Source: an uncultured Eubacteriales bacterium (GTDB lineage Bacteria; Bacillota; Clostridia; Oscillospirales; Acutalibacteraceae). From it: 64,000 nt of DNA. The DNA lies in the NCBI GenBank assembly GCA_934477125.1, contig CAKSOL010000009.1, forward strand, positions 69,893 to 133,892. Direction: 5' to 3'. Every line of letters begins with the position of its first letter. The first letter of the stretch is position 1. Shown in pieces: positions 8,629-16,515 of this stretch. Made by a program: the position numbers and the translations under genes. The notes below the pieces were generated by a model, which saw only the letters and a program-made list of their open reading frames with translations, was not told the DNA's origin and searched no databases.

Positions 8629-10362
8629 ATGAAAAAGCTGTTGCTCGGAAACGCCGCAGTAGCCCGCGGCGCATATGAAGCGGGAGTAAGAGTGGTATCC
8701 TCATATCCCGGCACACCCAGCACCGAAATCACCGAGAGTATGGTTGAATACCCGGATGTCTATGTTGAATGGGCGCCCAATGAAAAGGTTGCCGCAGAGG
8801 TTGCGATAGGCGCCTCAATAGCAGGCGGCCGCGCGATGTCCTGTATGAAGCACGTAGGTCTTAACGTTATGGCTGATCCGGTTTTCACCGTAAGCTATAT
8901 CGGAACAAACGGCGGATTGGTTTTCTGCGTTGCGGACGACCCCGGTATGCACTCATCCCAGAATGAGCAGGACTCAAGGCATTATGCCGAGGCTGCGAAA
9001 ATTCCGATGCTCGAACCGAGCAATTCGGAGGAATGCAAGGAATTTACACGCAGGGCGTTTGCGCTCAGCGAGGAATTTGACGCGCCGTTTTTCATCCGTC
9101 TTTCAACCCGCGTTTCCCATTCTCAGAGCCTTGTTGAGCTGAAGGACGCGGAAAATGCTGAGCTTAAACCGTATGAAAAAAATATTCCGAAAAACGTTAT
9201 GATGCCGGCTATGGCAAAGGGACGTCACGTTGCGGTTGAAAAGCGTATGGAAAAGCTGCGCGAGTTTGCGGAAGGCTGCGAGTTCAACCGCATTGAGCGC
9301 AACGGTTCGCGGATTGGAATTATTGCCGCCGGAACAACATATGTTTATGCAAAAGAGGCTCTCGGAGACAAGGCCGATTATCTTAAATTAGGTCTTGTTT
9401 ATCCGCTGCCGGATAAAATGATACGCGACTTTGCGGCATCGGTTGACGAGCTGTGGTGCCTGGAGGAACTTGACCCGGTTATAGAAACGCATATCCGCTC
9501 GCTCGGAATTGACGTTAAGGGCAAGGAGCATTTCACTCTGCTCGGAGAGTATTCTCAGAATATGATTAAAAAGGCAGTTTTAGGCGAGGACACCGAATGT
9601 GCGGCGGAGGAAAATATTCCTGCCCGTCCGCCGGTGCTTTGCGTTGGCTGTCCGCACAGGGGAACCTTTTATGTTCTCAAAAAGCTCGGACTTACGGTTT
9701 CGGGCGATATCGGCTGCTACACCCTCGGCGCGGTTGCTCCCCTTTCAACCGTTGATACAACAATATGTATGGGAGCGTCCGTCAGCGCGGCGCACGGTAT
9801 GAGCAAAGTTCGCGGAGCGGAGTTCAACAAAAAGCTCGTTTCGGTTATAGGCGACTCAACCTTTATCCATTCCGGAATTACCGGGCTTATCGACATTGTT
9901 TACAACAAGGGCAGCAACACGGTTATTATCCTTGACAATTCAATCACGGGTATGACCGGACATCAGGACAATCCGACGACCGGCAAAACCATACGCGGAG
10001 AGGCAACCAAGCAGGTTGACCTTGAAAAGCTTTGCCGCGCAGTAGGAGTTGACAGGGTGCGTATCGAGGATCCGTTCGACCTTAAAGGCTTTGAGGCGGC
10101 GGTCCGCGAGGAAACGGCGGCAGACGAACCGTCGGTTATCATTGCCCAGCGTCCCTGCGCTCTGCTCAAAAAGGTAAAATACACGGGGCATTGCGAAATA
10201 AGCGAAGAAAAATGCCGCGGCTGCAAGGCGTGTATGAAGCTCGGCTGCCCGGCTATAAGCTTTGAAAACGGAAAAGCCGTTATTGATAAGGTTCAGTGCA
10301 ACGGCTGCGGACTTTGCACCGGCGTATGTCCGTTCGGCGCAATTTCAAAGGAGGAAAACTGA
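8629..10362 (+). CDS. iorA: Indolepyruvate:ferredoxin oxidoreductase, alpha subunit
   Basis: IorA with IorB oxidatively decarboxylates aryl-pyruvates (from transamination of Trp, Phe, Tyr) to aryl-acetyl-CoA, reducing ferredoxin. The 577-residue protein begins KKLLLGNAAVARGAYEAGV, the pyrimidine-binding half with SSYPGTPSTEITE. It continues with a TPP-binding half containing GDIGCYTLG and VIGDSTFIHSGITGLIDIV. It ends with a 2x[4Fe-4S] ferredoxin domain, CRGCKACMKLGCP and CNGCGLCTGVCP. The stop codon overlaps the iorB start by one base (TGATG). Confidence 0.96.
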   Translation: MKKLLLGNAAVARGAYEAGVRVVSSYPGTPSTEITESMVEYPDVYVEWAPNEKVAAEVAIGASIAGGRAMSCMKHVGLNVMADPVFTVSYIGTNGGLVFCVADDPGMHSSQNEQDSRHYAEAAKIPMLEPSNSEECKEFTRRAFALSEEFDAPFFIRLSTRVSHSQSLVELKDAENAELKPYEKNIPKNVMMPAMAKGRHVAVEKRMEKLREFAEGCEFNRIERNGSRIGIIAAGTTYVYAKEALGDKADYLKLGLVYPLPDKMIRDFAASVDELWCLEELDPVIETHIRSLGIDVKGKEHFTLLGEYSQNMIKKAVLGEDTECAAEENIPARPPVLCVGCPHRGTFYVLKKLGLTVSGDIGCYTLGAVAPLSTVDTTICMGASVSAAHGMSKVRGAEFNKKLVSVIGDSTFIHSGITGLIDIVYNKGSNTVIILDNSITGMTGHQDNPTTGKTIRGEATKQVDLEKLCRAVGVDRVRIEDPFDLKGFEAAVREETAADEPSVIIAQRPCALLKKVKYTGHCEISEEKCRGCKACMKLGCPAISFENGKAVIDKVQCNGCGLCTGVCPFGAISKEEN

Positions 10363-10934
10363 TGGCTGCGAAACGTAATATTATGATTGTCGGCGTCGGA
10401 GGACAGGGGACTCTGCTTGCAAGCCGTATTTTAGGCAATACAATAATAGCTCAGGGCTTTGACGTTAAGGTTTCTGAGGTTCACGGTATGAGCCAGCGCG
10501 GAGGCAGCGTTGTCACCTATGTTAAATACGGGGACGATGTCAGCTCTCCGATTATAGATAAGGGCGAGGCAGACTTAATTCTCGCATTTGAAAAGCTGGA
10601 GGCTCTGCGCGCTCTTCCCTATCTCAGAAAGGGCGGAAGAATAATAGTAAACGACCGCTCGATAAACCCGATGCCGGTTATAACCGGCGCTGCGGAATAT
10701 CCGGCAGGGATAATAGAAAAGCTTAAAGACTCTGCGGACGTTGTAGCATTAGACGCGCTTTCCCTTGCAGAGCAGGCAGGCAGCGCAAAAGCGGTTAATG
10801 TTGTTTTAATAGGCGTTTTGGCTCATTCAACCGATATTCCTAAAGAGGTCTGGCTTGAAACCATTCGTTCAACCGTTCCCGAAAAGTTTTTAGCCGTAAA
10901 TGAAAAGGCTTTTGAATTAGGCTATGCCGTCTGA
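10362..10934 (+). CDS. iorB: Indolepyruvate:ferredoxin oxidoreductase, beta subunit
   Basis: The gamma-type domain subunit that completes the IOR heterodimer. Family features are IMIVGVGGQGTLLASRILG, VKVSEVHGMSQRGGSVVTYV and LEALRALPYLRKGG. The start at 10362 follows GGAGG by 7 bases and overlaps the iorA stop; longer in-frame starts further upstream would overlap iorA heavily and were rejected. Product of 190 residues, normal for the family. Confidence 0.95.
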   Translation: MAAKRNIMIVGVGGQGTLLASRILGNTIIAQGFDVKVSEVHGMSQRGGSVVTYVKYGDDVSSPIIDKGEADLILAFEKLEALRALPYLRKGGRIIVNDRSINPMPVITGAAEYPAGIIEKLKDSADVVALDALSLAEQAGSAKAVNVVLIGVLAHSTDIPKEVWLETIRSTVPEKFLAVNEKAFELGYAV

Positions 10935-10953
10935 AACGGAGGAAAACAAAAAT

Positions 10954-12258
10954 ATGGCAATGTGGAATGAAAAGGAAGAAACCCTTTCGCGCAGTGAGCT
11001 TGAGGCACTGCAAAGCGAAAGGCTTATATGGCAGGTAAAGCGGATGTACGAAAAGGTAGAGTGCTTCCGGAACAGAATGGACGAGGCAGGGCTTACCCCT
11101 GACGACATTCACGGAATAGCGGACCTTTCAAAGCTGCCGTTCTCCTATAAAAAGGATCTTCGGGATTATTACCCCTACGGTCTGTTTGCCGAGCCGCTTA
11201 AAAACATCGTCAGAATTCACGCGTCCTCCGGAACAACCGGAAAGCGAATTGTTGTCGGATATACAAGGCACGATCTTGAAATGTGGGCTGATTGCTTTGC
11301 GCGTATGCTGACCGCGATAGGAGCGGACAGCAGCGATATAATTCAGGTTTCCTACGGCTACGGCTTATTTACCGGCGGTCTCGGAGCGCACGGCGGAGCA
11401 GAGCGTATCGGAGCTACCGTTATACCGATGTCATCCGGAAATACGGCGCTGCAAATACAGAATATGATTGATTTCGGCGCTACCGTTCTTTGCTGCACTC
11501 CGTCCTATGCCATGTATCTCGGCGAGGAGGTCGAACGCGCAGGACTTAAAGATAAGCTCAAGCTGAAAGCCGGAATTTTCGGCGCAGAGCCCTGGAGCGA
11601 GAGTATGCGCCGCGAAATCGAGGATAAGCTCGGAATAAAGGCTTATGACATATACGGTCTTTCGGAAATTTTAGGTCCGGGGGTCGGCTGCGAATGCAGC
11701 GAGCAGGCTGGAATGCACATCTGGGAGGACCACTTTATTCCCGAAATAATCGATCCGGATACCGGCGAGGTTCTGCCCGAAGGCTCTACCGGCGAGCTGG
11801 TGCTGACGACCATAACCAAAGAGGGATTCCCGGTTATACGCTACCGCACGCGCGACATCTGCTCTCTTGACTATACCCCATGCAAATGCGGAAGAACCCA
11901 CGTTCGTATGAAGAAACCGAGCGGCAGAAGCGACGATATGCTGATTATCCGCGGCGTTAATGTGTTCCCCTCTCAAATTGAGGAGGTTCTGCTCTCGATA
12001 GGCGGCGGAGAAATAACCCCGAACTATTTAATCAGAATAGACCGCGTTGACAATACCGATACATTTGACCTCGACGTTGAAATGAGTGAGGCGCTTTTTG
12101 CCGATGATGTAAAGTCAATATCACACGTTGAAAAAACAATAGCCGAAAAGCTGCGTTCCGCTCTCGGTCTCGGAGTCAGGGTTCACCTTGTCAATCCGAA
12201 ATCAATAGTCAGAAGTGAGGGCAAAGCAAAGCGGGTTATTGATAACCGCAAGATTTAA
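10954..12258 (+). CDS. Phenylacetate-CoA ligase family protein (PaaK-type)
   Basis: An adenylate-forming enzyme that joins phenylacetate or a related aryl acid to CoA. The P-loop is HASSGTTGKRIVVGYT, with YGLSEILGPGVG, a Cys pair TPCKCGRTHVRM and the C-terminal MLIIRGVNVFPSQIEEVLL typical of PaaK. The start at 10954 has CGGAGGA 10 bases upstream; an ATG 10 codons earlier overlaps iorB and lacks such a site. Product of 434 residues. Next to iorAB it would act on the aryl-acetyl-CoA/aryl-acetate pair. Running the ligase in reverse to recover ATP is possible but is inference. Confidence 0.92.
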   Translation: MAMWNEKEETLSRSELEALQSERLIWQVKRMYEKVECFRNRMDEAGLTPDDIHGIADLSKLPFSYKKDLRDYYPYGLFAEPLKNIVRIHASSGTTGKRIVVGYTRHDLEMWADCFARMLTAIGADSSDIIQVSYGYGLFTGGLGAHGGAERIGATVIPMSSGNTALQIQNMIDFGATVLCCTPSYAMYLGEEVERAGLKDKLKLKAGIFGAEPWSESMRREIEDKLGIKAYDIYGLSEILGPGVGCECSEQAGMHIWEDHFIPEIIDPDTGEVLPEGSTGELVLTTITKEGFPVIRYRTRDICSLDYTPCKCGRTHVRMKKPSGRSDDMLIIRGVNVFPSQIEEVLLSIGGGEITPNYLIRIDRVDNTDTFDLDVEMSEALFADDVKSISHVEKTIAEKLRSALGLGVRVHLVNPKSIVRSEGKAKRVIDNRKI

Positions 12259-12269
12259 GGAGGATTTTT

Positions 12270-12701
12270 ATGCTGGTTAAACAGGTTTCTGCTTTTGTTG
12301 AAAATAAAACCGGAAGGCTTACCGAGCTTGCAGACGTTCTTGCAGAGCGGCATATTGACATCAGCGCTCTTTCTCTGGCAGACGCTGCGGAATACGGCGT
12401 TGTCCGAATGATAGTAAGCGACCCGGAGCGTGCGGTTGAGGCTCTGCGCGAAAACGGAGTCGTCTGCAAAATAACGACCTCCATTGCAGTTGCTATGGAG
12501 GATATTCCGGGCGGCTTTGCCGGCGCGCTGCACCTTTTGACAGACCGCGGAATAGAAATAAAATATATGTATGCCTGCATAGGTCATACGCCCGGCAAGG
12601 CGCTTATGATTCTCAGCGTTGACGATCCCGAAATTGCCGATACAATGCTTGCCGAAACCGATAACGGTTCAGTTAATCCGAAAGAAATATATCGGCTGTA
12701 A
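12270..12701 (+). CDS. Tandem ACT-domain protein
   Basis: Two ACT domains fill the 143 residues: the first begins LVKQVSAFVENKTGRLTELADVL and the second lies around residues 70-140 with a YMYACIGHTPGKALMILSV strand. ACT domains bind amino acids and give allosteric control. A gene of this type follows iorAB and paaK in many anaerobes and is thought to sense aromatic or branched-chain amino acids for the pathway. Eleven bp after the ligase, with AAGGAGG upstream. It is the last gene of the operon. Confidence 0.9.
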   Translation: MLVKQVSAFVENKTGRLTELADVLAERHIDISALSLADAAEYGVVRMIVSDPERAVEALRENGVVCKITTSIAVAMEDIPGGFAGALHLLTDRGIEIKYMYACIGHTPGKALMILSVDDPEIADTMLAETDNGSVNPKEIYRL

Positions 12702-12715
12702 AAATCAAAAAGTAT

Positions 12716-12770
12716 AAGCCCCCGGCGTATCGCGTCCGTTTTTCAGCGGCTTGCGATACGCCGGGGGCTT
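12716..12770 (+). terminator. Long perfect hairpin after the ior operon
   Basis: Eighteen-base perfectly complementary arms (AAGCCCCCGGCGTATCGC and its complement) with a 19-base loop. No T run follows on the plus strand, so it may act together with the second hairpin just downstream. Confidence 0.7.
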
Positions 12771-12779
12771 CAGCTAATG

Positions 12780-12818
12780 CCGCACGGAGCTTTAAAGGCT
12801 TTACGTGCGGTATTTTTT
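12780..12818 (+). terminator. Intrinsic terminator of the ior operon
   Basis: CCGCACG/CGTGCGG stem followed by TATTTTTTATT on the plus strand. It sits 9 bp after the longer hairpin, forming a tandem terminator. Confidence 0.82.
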
Positions 12819-12826
12819 ATTGGGAT

Positions 12827-13081
12827 TTACTTAGAGAAAAGATGAAATCCCCTGTTTTTCTGTTCTTCAAAGCTGATGCTTTTCAGCTCATAACCGGTAT
12901 TTCCGATAACGGTTTTTAAGGCTTCCTCATCCAAAGCGGCTTCGGACAGTATCACAGTTTCCCCCTTGCCATGAGAGGAGGACACCTTTTTTACCTTGAA
13001 ATTCTGTCTTATTGCGTCGTTTATATGCGATTCGCACATTCCGCACATCATACCGTCTATTTTAAGTGTTGTTTTAATCAT
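12827..13081 (-). CDS. Heavy-metal-associated (HMA) domain protein, copper-chaperone-like
   Basis: An 84-residue protein with one HMA ferredoxin-like domain. The metal motif is GMMCGMC (GMxCxxC) at residues 10-16. The mid region ETVILSEAALDEEALKTVIGNTGYEL follows the family pattern. The extra SFEEQKNRGFHLFSK tail is unusual. CopZ-like proteins pass Cu(I) to exporters or repressors, but no copper ATPase is in the window; instead it follows an ABC exporter pair and a tiny ORF. Zinc or another thiophilic metal is possible. Confidence 0.83.
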   Translation of the reverse strand: MIKTTLKIDGMMCGMCESHINDAIRQNFKVKKVSSSHGKGETVILSEAALDEEALKTVIGNTGYELKSISFEEQKNRGFHLFSK

Positions 13082-13187
13082 CTCTACGACCGTCCTTACC
13101 TATAAGGTATTTTCTTACCGAACGCGCAGCGGCGGTAAGCGCCGCTGCTGCCGCCGTATATGCAATTCCGAAAAAGATATCATTCAT
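13074..13187 (-). CDS. Small 37-residue hydrophobic ORF
   Basis: An ORF MNDIFFGIAYTAAAAALTAA... ending in the basic-acidic tail KYLIGKDGRRDD. It starts 5 bp after the ABC permease stop, with GCGGAG upstream, and its stop codon overlaps the HMA-protein start codon (13074-13081). The Ala-rich first half could form one membrane helix with a charged cytoplasmic tail. I do not recognise a family. Translational coupling on both sides is the main support for it being expressed. Confidence 0.5.
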   Translation of the reverse strand: MNDIFFGIAYTAAAAALTAAARSVRKYLIGKDGRRDD

Positions 13188-13192
13188 AAGCC

Positions 13193-15472
13193 TTACTCCG
13201 CGCCTTTAAGCGCCTCGACCATATCGATTTTTTTATTCATTCTTGCAACCATCAGGCTGACAAGCAGCGATACTCCGAGGGTCAGTATAATTCCGATAAC
13301 AAAGGTTACCGGGGTTATATACATCTTCATTTCATACTCCGGAGCAAGCTTTTTAAGAAGATAATCAAGGGTCAAAACGCCGAGCGGCGTTCCTATTGTA
13401 ATTCCGATAACCGAAAGCCACAAATTCTGACCGATAAGCAGCTTGCCTATTCTGCCGTCCTTAAAGCCTACGACCTTTAGGGTCGCCATTTCCCTGTAAC
13501 GCTCGGTATAGCTCATAGCGCCGAGGTTATAAAGAACAACTATTCCGAGAACGAGCGCACCGCCAATAAGAACGAATATCATAGAATTCATAAGCTCTAA
13601 AAATGTGTCAAACGAATCCATTATGGCTTTCTTGGTCTGAACGGTTTTTATCGCGCTGTCGCTTGCAATGTTAGCCTTTTCGGTATCGGTATAAACCGTA
13701 TCCGGAACATATGAAATGCCGATTTTTTCCGCATACTTATCGGTTATAACGACACATTCCTCGGTGCTTCTTATAATTCCTTTCAGTTTCAGAGAATACT
13801 TTTTATCCGTGCCGAAGGGCTTTAGCGTAAAGGAGTCTCCGGGTTTCAGTCCGAATTCGTCCGCAAGTCTCATACAGATATATGCGCCGTCGTCAGATAT
13901 TCTCGCATATCCCTTGTTTTCGTCCGGGAAACGTACCATATCGTTTTTCAGCGAATAAATATCAAGCGAAACTGTTTTTTCCTCTATCTGAACGCCTACC
14001 GCGGCGCTGCTGTCACCCTTATACTTTTCGGCTATCCCGTTCCGTTCTTCCAAAGTCGCATTTTCGGCAAGGTATATACGCGTGTTATAGTGAAGTGCCC
14101 CGTTATAGTATGTATCGAGGAATGAACCCATGGTATCCCTCATACCGAGCGAGCCGATTATAAGAATCATACATCCGACAATTCCGACAAGGCTCATAGC
14201 CGTTCTCGACTTATGGCGCATCGTATCGCGGAAATTCCATCTTGAACCGAATGAAAGCTTATGGAACCAGCCTGTTTTTTCTATTGCAAACGGCTTGAAC
14301 TTCTTAGGCGTATACGGGCGCAGCGCGTCCGCAGCAGTACCTCTGAGCATTTTATTAACCGAAAGGAAACCGATAAAGGTAAGCATTGCGATTATCAGAA
14401 CAACCGTTATAACGCAGAAACCGGGCATATACAGCTTCCATTTCTGCATATCAAAATATGTTCCCATCATACCGTTCGGATTCATAATAAAATACGCGAT
14501 GCCGTAGCCGAGGAAAATTCCCAATGCCGAACCGATAATTCCGATAATAAAGGCATAAAATGTATAGTGAACGAGTATTCTCCTGTCCTTAAAGCCGAGA
14601 GCCTTTAATGTACCTATCTGAGTTTTTTCCTTTGCCGTCAGTCTGTGCATGGTTGTAACCATTGTCAGTACGGCAATAAGCAGGAAAAGCACAGGCAGTA
14701 TAAGTCCCATTGTCTTGCCCTCGTCAGCCTCTCCGCGGGCAAGCGAGTAAGAACCGACCTCATCCTTTGTAAGAATAAGAGAGGTTTTTCCGAGAGCCTT
14801 GTCCGCCTTTTCGGTAAATTTCTTCTTATCCATATCGGAGATAACGTTTATCTGAGTATAATAATCCGTTCCTGCGATTTTTTCATAGAAAGCGGGCGAA
14901 ATATAAGCAAAACCGAAGGTTGTATAGTCAGGCATAAGCTGACTTGAATCTCTGACACAGATTAGATACTCCGAGGATTTTATAAGACCCTTAATTTTAC
15001 ACTTGATTACGAAGTTTTTATATTTCAGGGTAATTTCATCGCCGGTTTTAAGCTGGTTTACCGATGCATATTTATCGGAAAGCCAAACGCTCTCGGTATC
15101 GTTTTTATCATATTTTTCGCCGGATATTATTTTAAGTCCCGAAACATCGGCGTTTTCGGTTACGGTAAGGGATACTGCGTCGCCGTTTCTTTCTTCAACA
15201 TCAGCATTGAAATATATATACCGCGATGCCTTTTCAACGCCGTCTATATCCTTTATTTTTTCCAAATCCTCTGCCGAAAAGCCAGACTCGGAAACAATAC
15301 GGTAATCAGCAAAGCCGGTTTCCTTATAGAAGCTATCGGTATTTTTTTCGATACTCACCCATTCGATGTTAAAGCCGACAAAAACACCTATGCCGAGGGT
15401 AATCATAATTATCATAGAGATAAACTGCGCTCTGTAAAGGCCGATTGTCCGCCAAAGTTTTTTTAACAGCAT
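13193..15472 (-). CDS. ABC transporter permease (FtsX/MacB-like, two FtsX domains)
   Basis: A 759-residue membrane protein. An N-terminal helix (residues about 16-37) is followed by a large extracytoplasmic MacB-type periplasmic-core domain. A three-helix FtsX domain starts near LILPVLFLLIAVLTMVTTMHRL, then a second helix and external domain, and a C-terminal FtsX domain with FVLIGGALVLGIVVLYNLGAM, ATLKVVGFKDGRIG and VTFVIGIILTLGVSLLV. LKALGFKDRRILVHY and LKVVGFKDGRIG are the paired coupling segments of the two halves. It works with the ATPase encoded 13 bp upstream, most likely to export a peptide or lipid, or for mechanotransmission at the envelope. Confidence 0.9.
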   Translation of the reverse strand: MLLKKLWRTIGLYRAQFISMIIMITLGIGVFVGFNIEWVSIEKNTDSFYKETGFADYRIVSESGFSAEDLEKIKDIDGVEKASRYIYFNADVEERNGDAVSLTVTENADVSGLKIISGEKYDKNDTESVWLSDKYASVNQLKTGDEITLKYKNFVIKCKIKGLIKSSEYLICVRDSSQLMPDYTTFGFAYISPAFYEKIAGTDYYTQINVISDMDKKKFTEKADKALGKTSLILTKDEVGSYSLARGEADEGKTMGLILPVLFLLIAVLTMVTTMHRLTAKEKTQIGTLKALGFKDRRILVHYTFYAFIIGIIGSALGIFLGYGIAYFIMNPNGMMGTYFDMQKWKLYMPGFCVITVVLIIAMLTFIGFLSVNKMLRGTAADALRPYTPKKFKPFAIEKTGWFHKLSFGSRWNFRDTMRHKSRTAMSLVGIVGCMILIIGSLGMRDTMGSFLDTYYNGALHYNTRIYLAENATLEERNGIAEKYKGDSSAAVGVQIEEKTVSLDIYSLKNDMVRFPDENKGYARISDDGAYICMRLADEFGLKPGDSFTLKPFGTDKKYSLKLKGIIRSTEECVVITDKYAEKIGISYVPDTVYTDTEKANIASDSAIKTVQTKKAIMDSFDTFLELMNSMIFVLIGGALVLGIVVLYNLGAMSYTERYREMATLKVVGFKDGRIGKLLIGQNLWLSVIGITIGTPLGVLTLDYLLKKLAPEYEMKMYITPVTFVIGIILTLGVSLLVSLMVARMNKKIDMVEALKGAE

Positions 15473-15485
15473 ATATCTCCCGCCT

Positions 15486-16187
15486 TTACCAGTCTATTTC
15501 ATCCGCAGACATCGGGCTCTCCTGAGCCTCGGTTGAAACTATTTTGCCGTTTTTGACCCTTACAACGATATCAGCCATTTTTGCTATATTCTGATTATGC
15601 GTCACTATTATGATAGTTTTGCCGTATTCCCTCGCCATTCTGAGAAGAAGCTTTAACACCATAACGCCGGTTTCCGAGTCAAGCGCACCGGTAGGCTCGT
15701 CACAGAGCAGTATTTTCGGATTTTTGGCAAGCGCTCTCGCAATCGACACTCTCTGCTGCTCGCCGCCCGAAAGCTCTGAGGGGAAGTTTTTGAGATGGTC
15801 GGAAAGTCCGACCTCCTCCAGCATTTTAGTTGCCGAAAGGGAATTTTTCGCGATTTCATCGACCAATTTAACGTTCTCATGAACGGTAAGAGTCGGAACA
15901 AGGTTATAAAACTGGAAAACAAATCCGACCTTTTCGGCACGGTATTCCGCAAGCTCGTCGTTTGACAGAGATGAAATATCCTTTCCGTCAACAACAACCT
16001 TACCGCCGGTCGGGCTGTCAAGTCCGCCGAGAAGATTTAAAAGGGTGCTTTTCCCCGCTCCGCTCGGACCTAAAACGACTACAAACTTTCCATCCTCGAT
16101 GCTGAGGTCTACATTATCAAGAGCATATTGCTCGTGGTCGCCGCTTTTGTATACCCGGCTGACATTTTTTAATTCTATTAAGGCCAT
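15486..16187 (-). CDS. ABC transporter ATP-binding protein (LolD/MacB type)
   Basis: A 233-residue ATPase partner of the permease. Walker A GPSGAGKSTLLN, Q-loop FVFQFYNLVPTLT, signature LSGGEQQRVSIARAL, Walker B ILLCDEPTGALD and the switch His in IIIVTHNQNIA are all intact. The ATG at 16187 follows GGAGGAAGGCAA; an open frame extends 60 codons upstream but includes the terminator and was rejected. The last residues contain an acidic tail (SADEIDW). Confidence 0.93.
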   Translation of the reverse strand: MALIELKNVSRVYKSGDHEQYALDNVDLSIEDGKFVVVLGPSGAGKSTLLNLLGGLDSPTGGKVVVDGKDISSLSNDELAEYRAEKVGFVFQFYNLVPTLTVHENVKLVDEIAKNSLSATKMLEEVGLSDHLKNFPSELSGGEQQRVSIARALAKNPKILLCDEPTGALDSETGVMVLKLLLRMAREYGKTIIIVTHNQNIAKMADIVVRVKNGKIVSTEAQESPMSADEIDW

Positions 16188-16207
16188 TTGCCTTCCTCCT
16201 TTAATAA

Positions 16208-16239
16208 CAAACGGGAGACGTCTCAGCGTCTCCCGTTTG
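16208..16239 (-). terminator. Terminator after the feo operon
   Basis: Perfect 13-base arms CAAACGGGAGACG and CGTCTCCCGTTTG with a 6-base loop, 3 bp downstream of the Cys-rich protein stop on the reverse strand. It isolates the feo operon from the ABC exporter genes. Confidence 0.8.
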
Positions 16240-16242
16240 TTT

Positions 16243-16413
16243 CTATTTTTTGTGGCAGGAGCCGCCCATGGGGCAATGCCCGCAGTTTCCGCCGCAGGTC
16301 GATTTGCCCGCTTTTCTGTCCTTGCGCAGCTTCGCAATAATAAAAACGACAATGCAAACAATAACAAGGCTGATTAGAATTGTTGCAAGATTTTTGATAA
16401 GCCAAGGCAGCAT
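16243..16413 (-). CDS. FeoB-associated Cys-rich membrane protein
   Basis: A 56-residue protein with one membrane helix (NLATILISLVIVCIVVFIIA) and a Cys-rich tail STCGGNCGHCPMGGSCHKK with four cysteines and two histidines. This matches the FeoB-associated Cys-rich family found after feoB in anaerobic Firmicutes, proposed to help Fe(II) handling at the channel. The ATG at 16413 has AGGAGTGA upstream. About 100 bp separates it from feoB. Confidence 0.92.
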   Translation of the reverse strand: MLPWLIKNLATILISLVIVCIVVFIIAKLRKDRKAGKSTCGGNCGHCPMGGSCHKK

Positions 16414-16515
16414 AACAGTCACTCCTTTAAGTTGCATAGGCAAGCGGGAATAATCCGAATCCGTTTTTGAATGCAACTTTCCCGCATTGCCGCGTTAAAA
16501 TACTCGTTAATCCTT

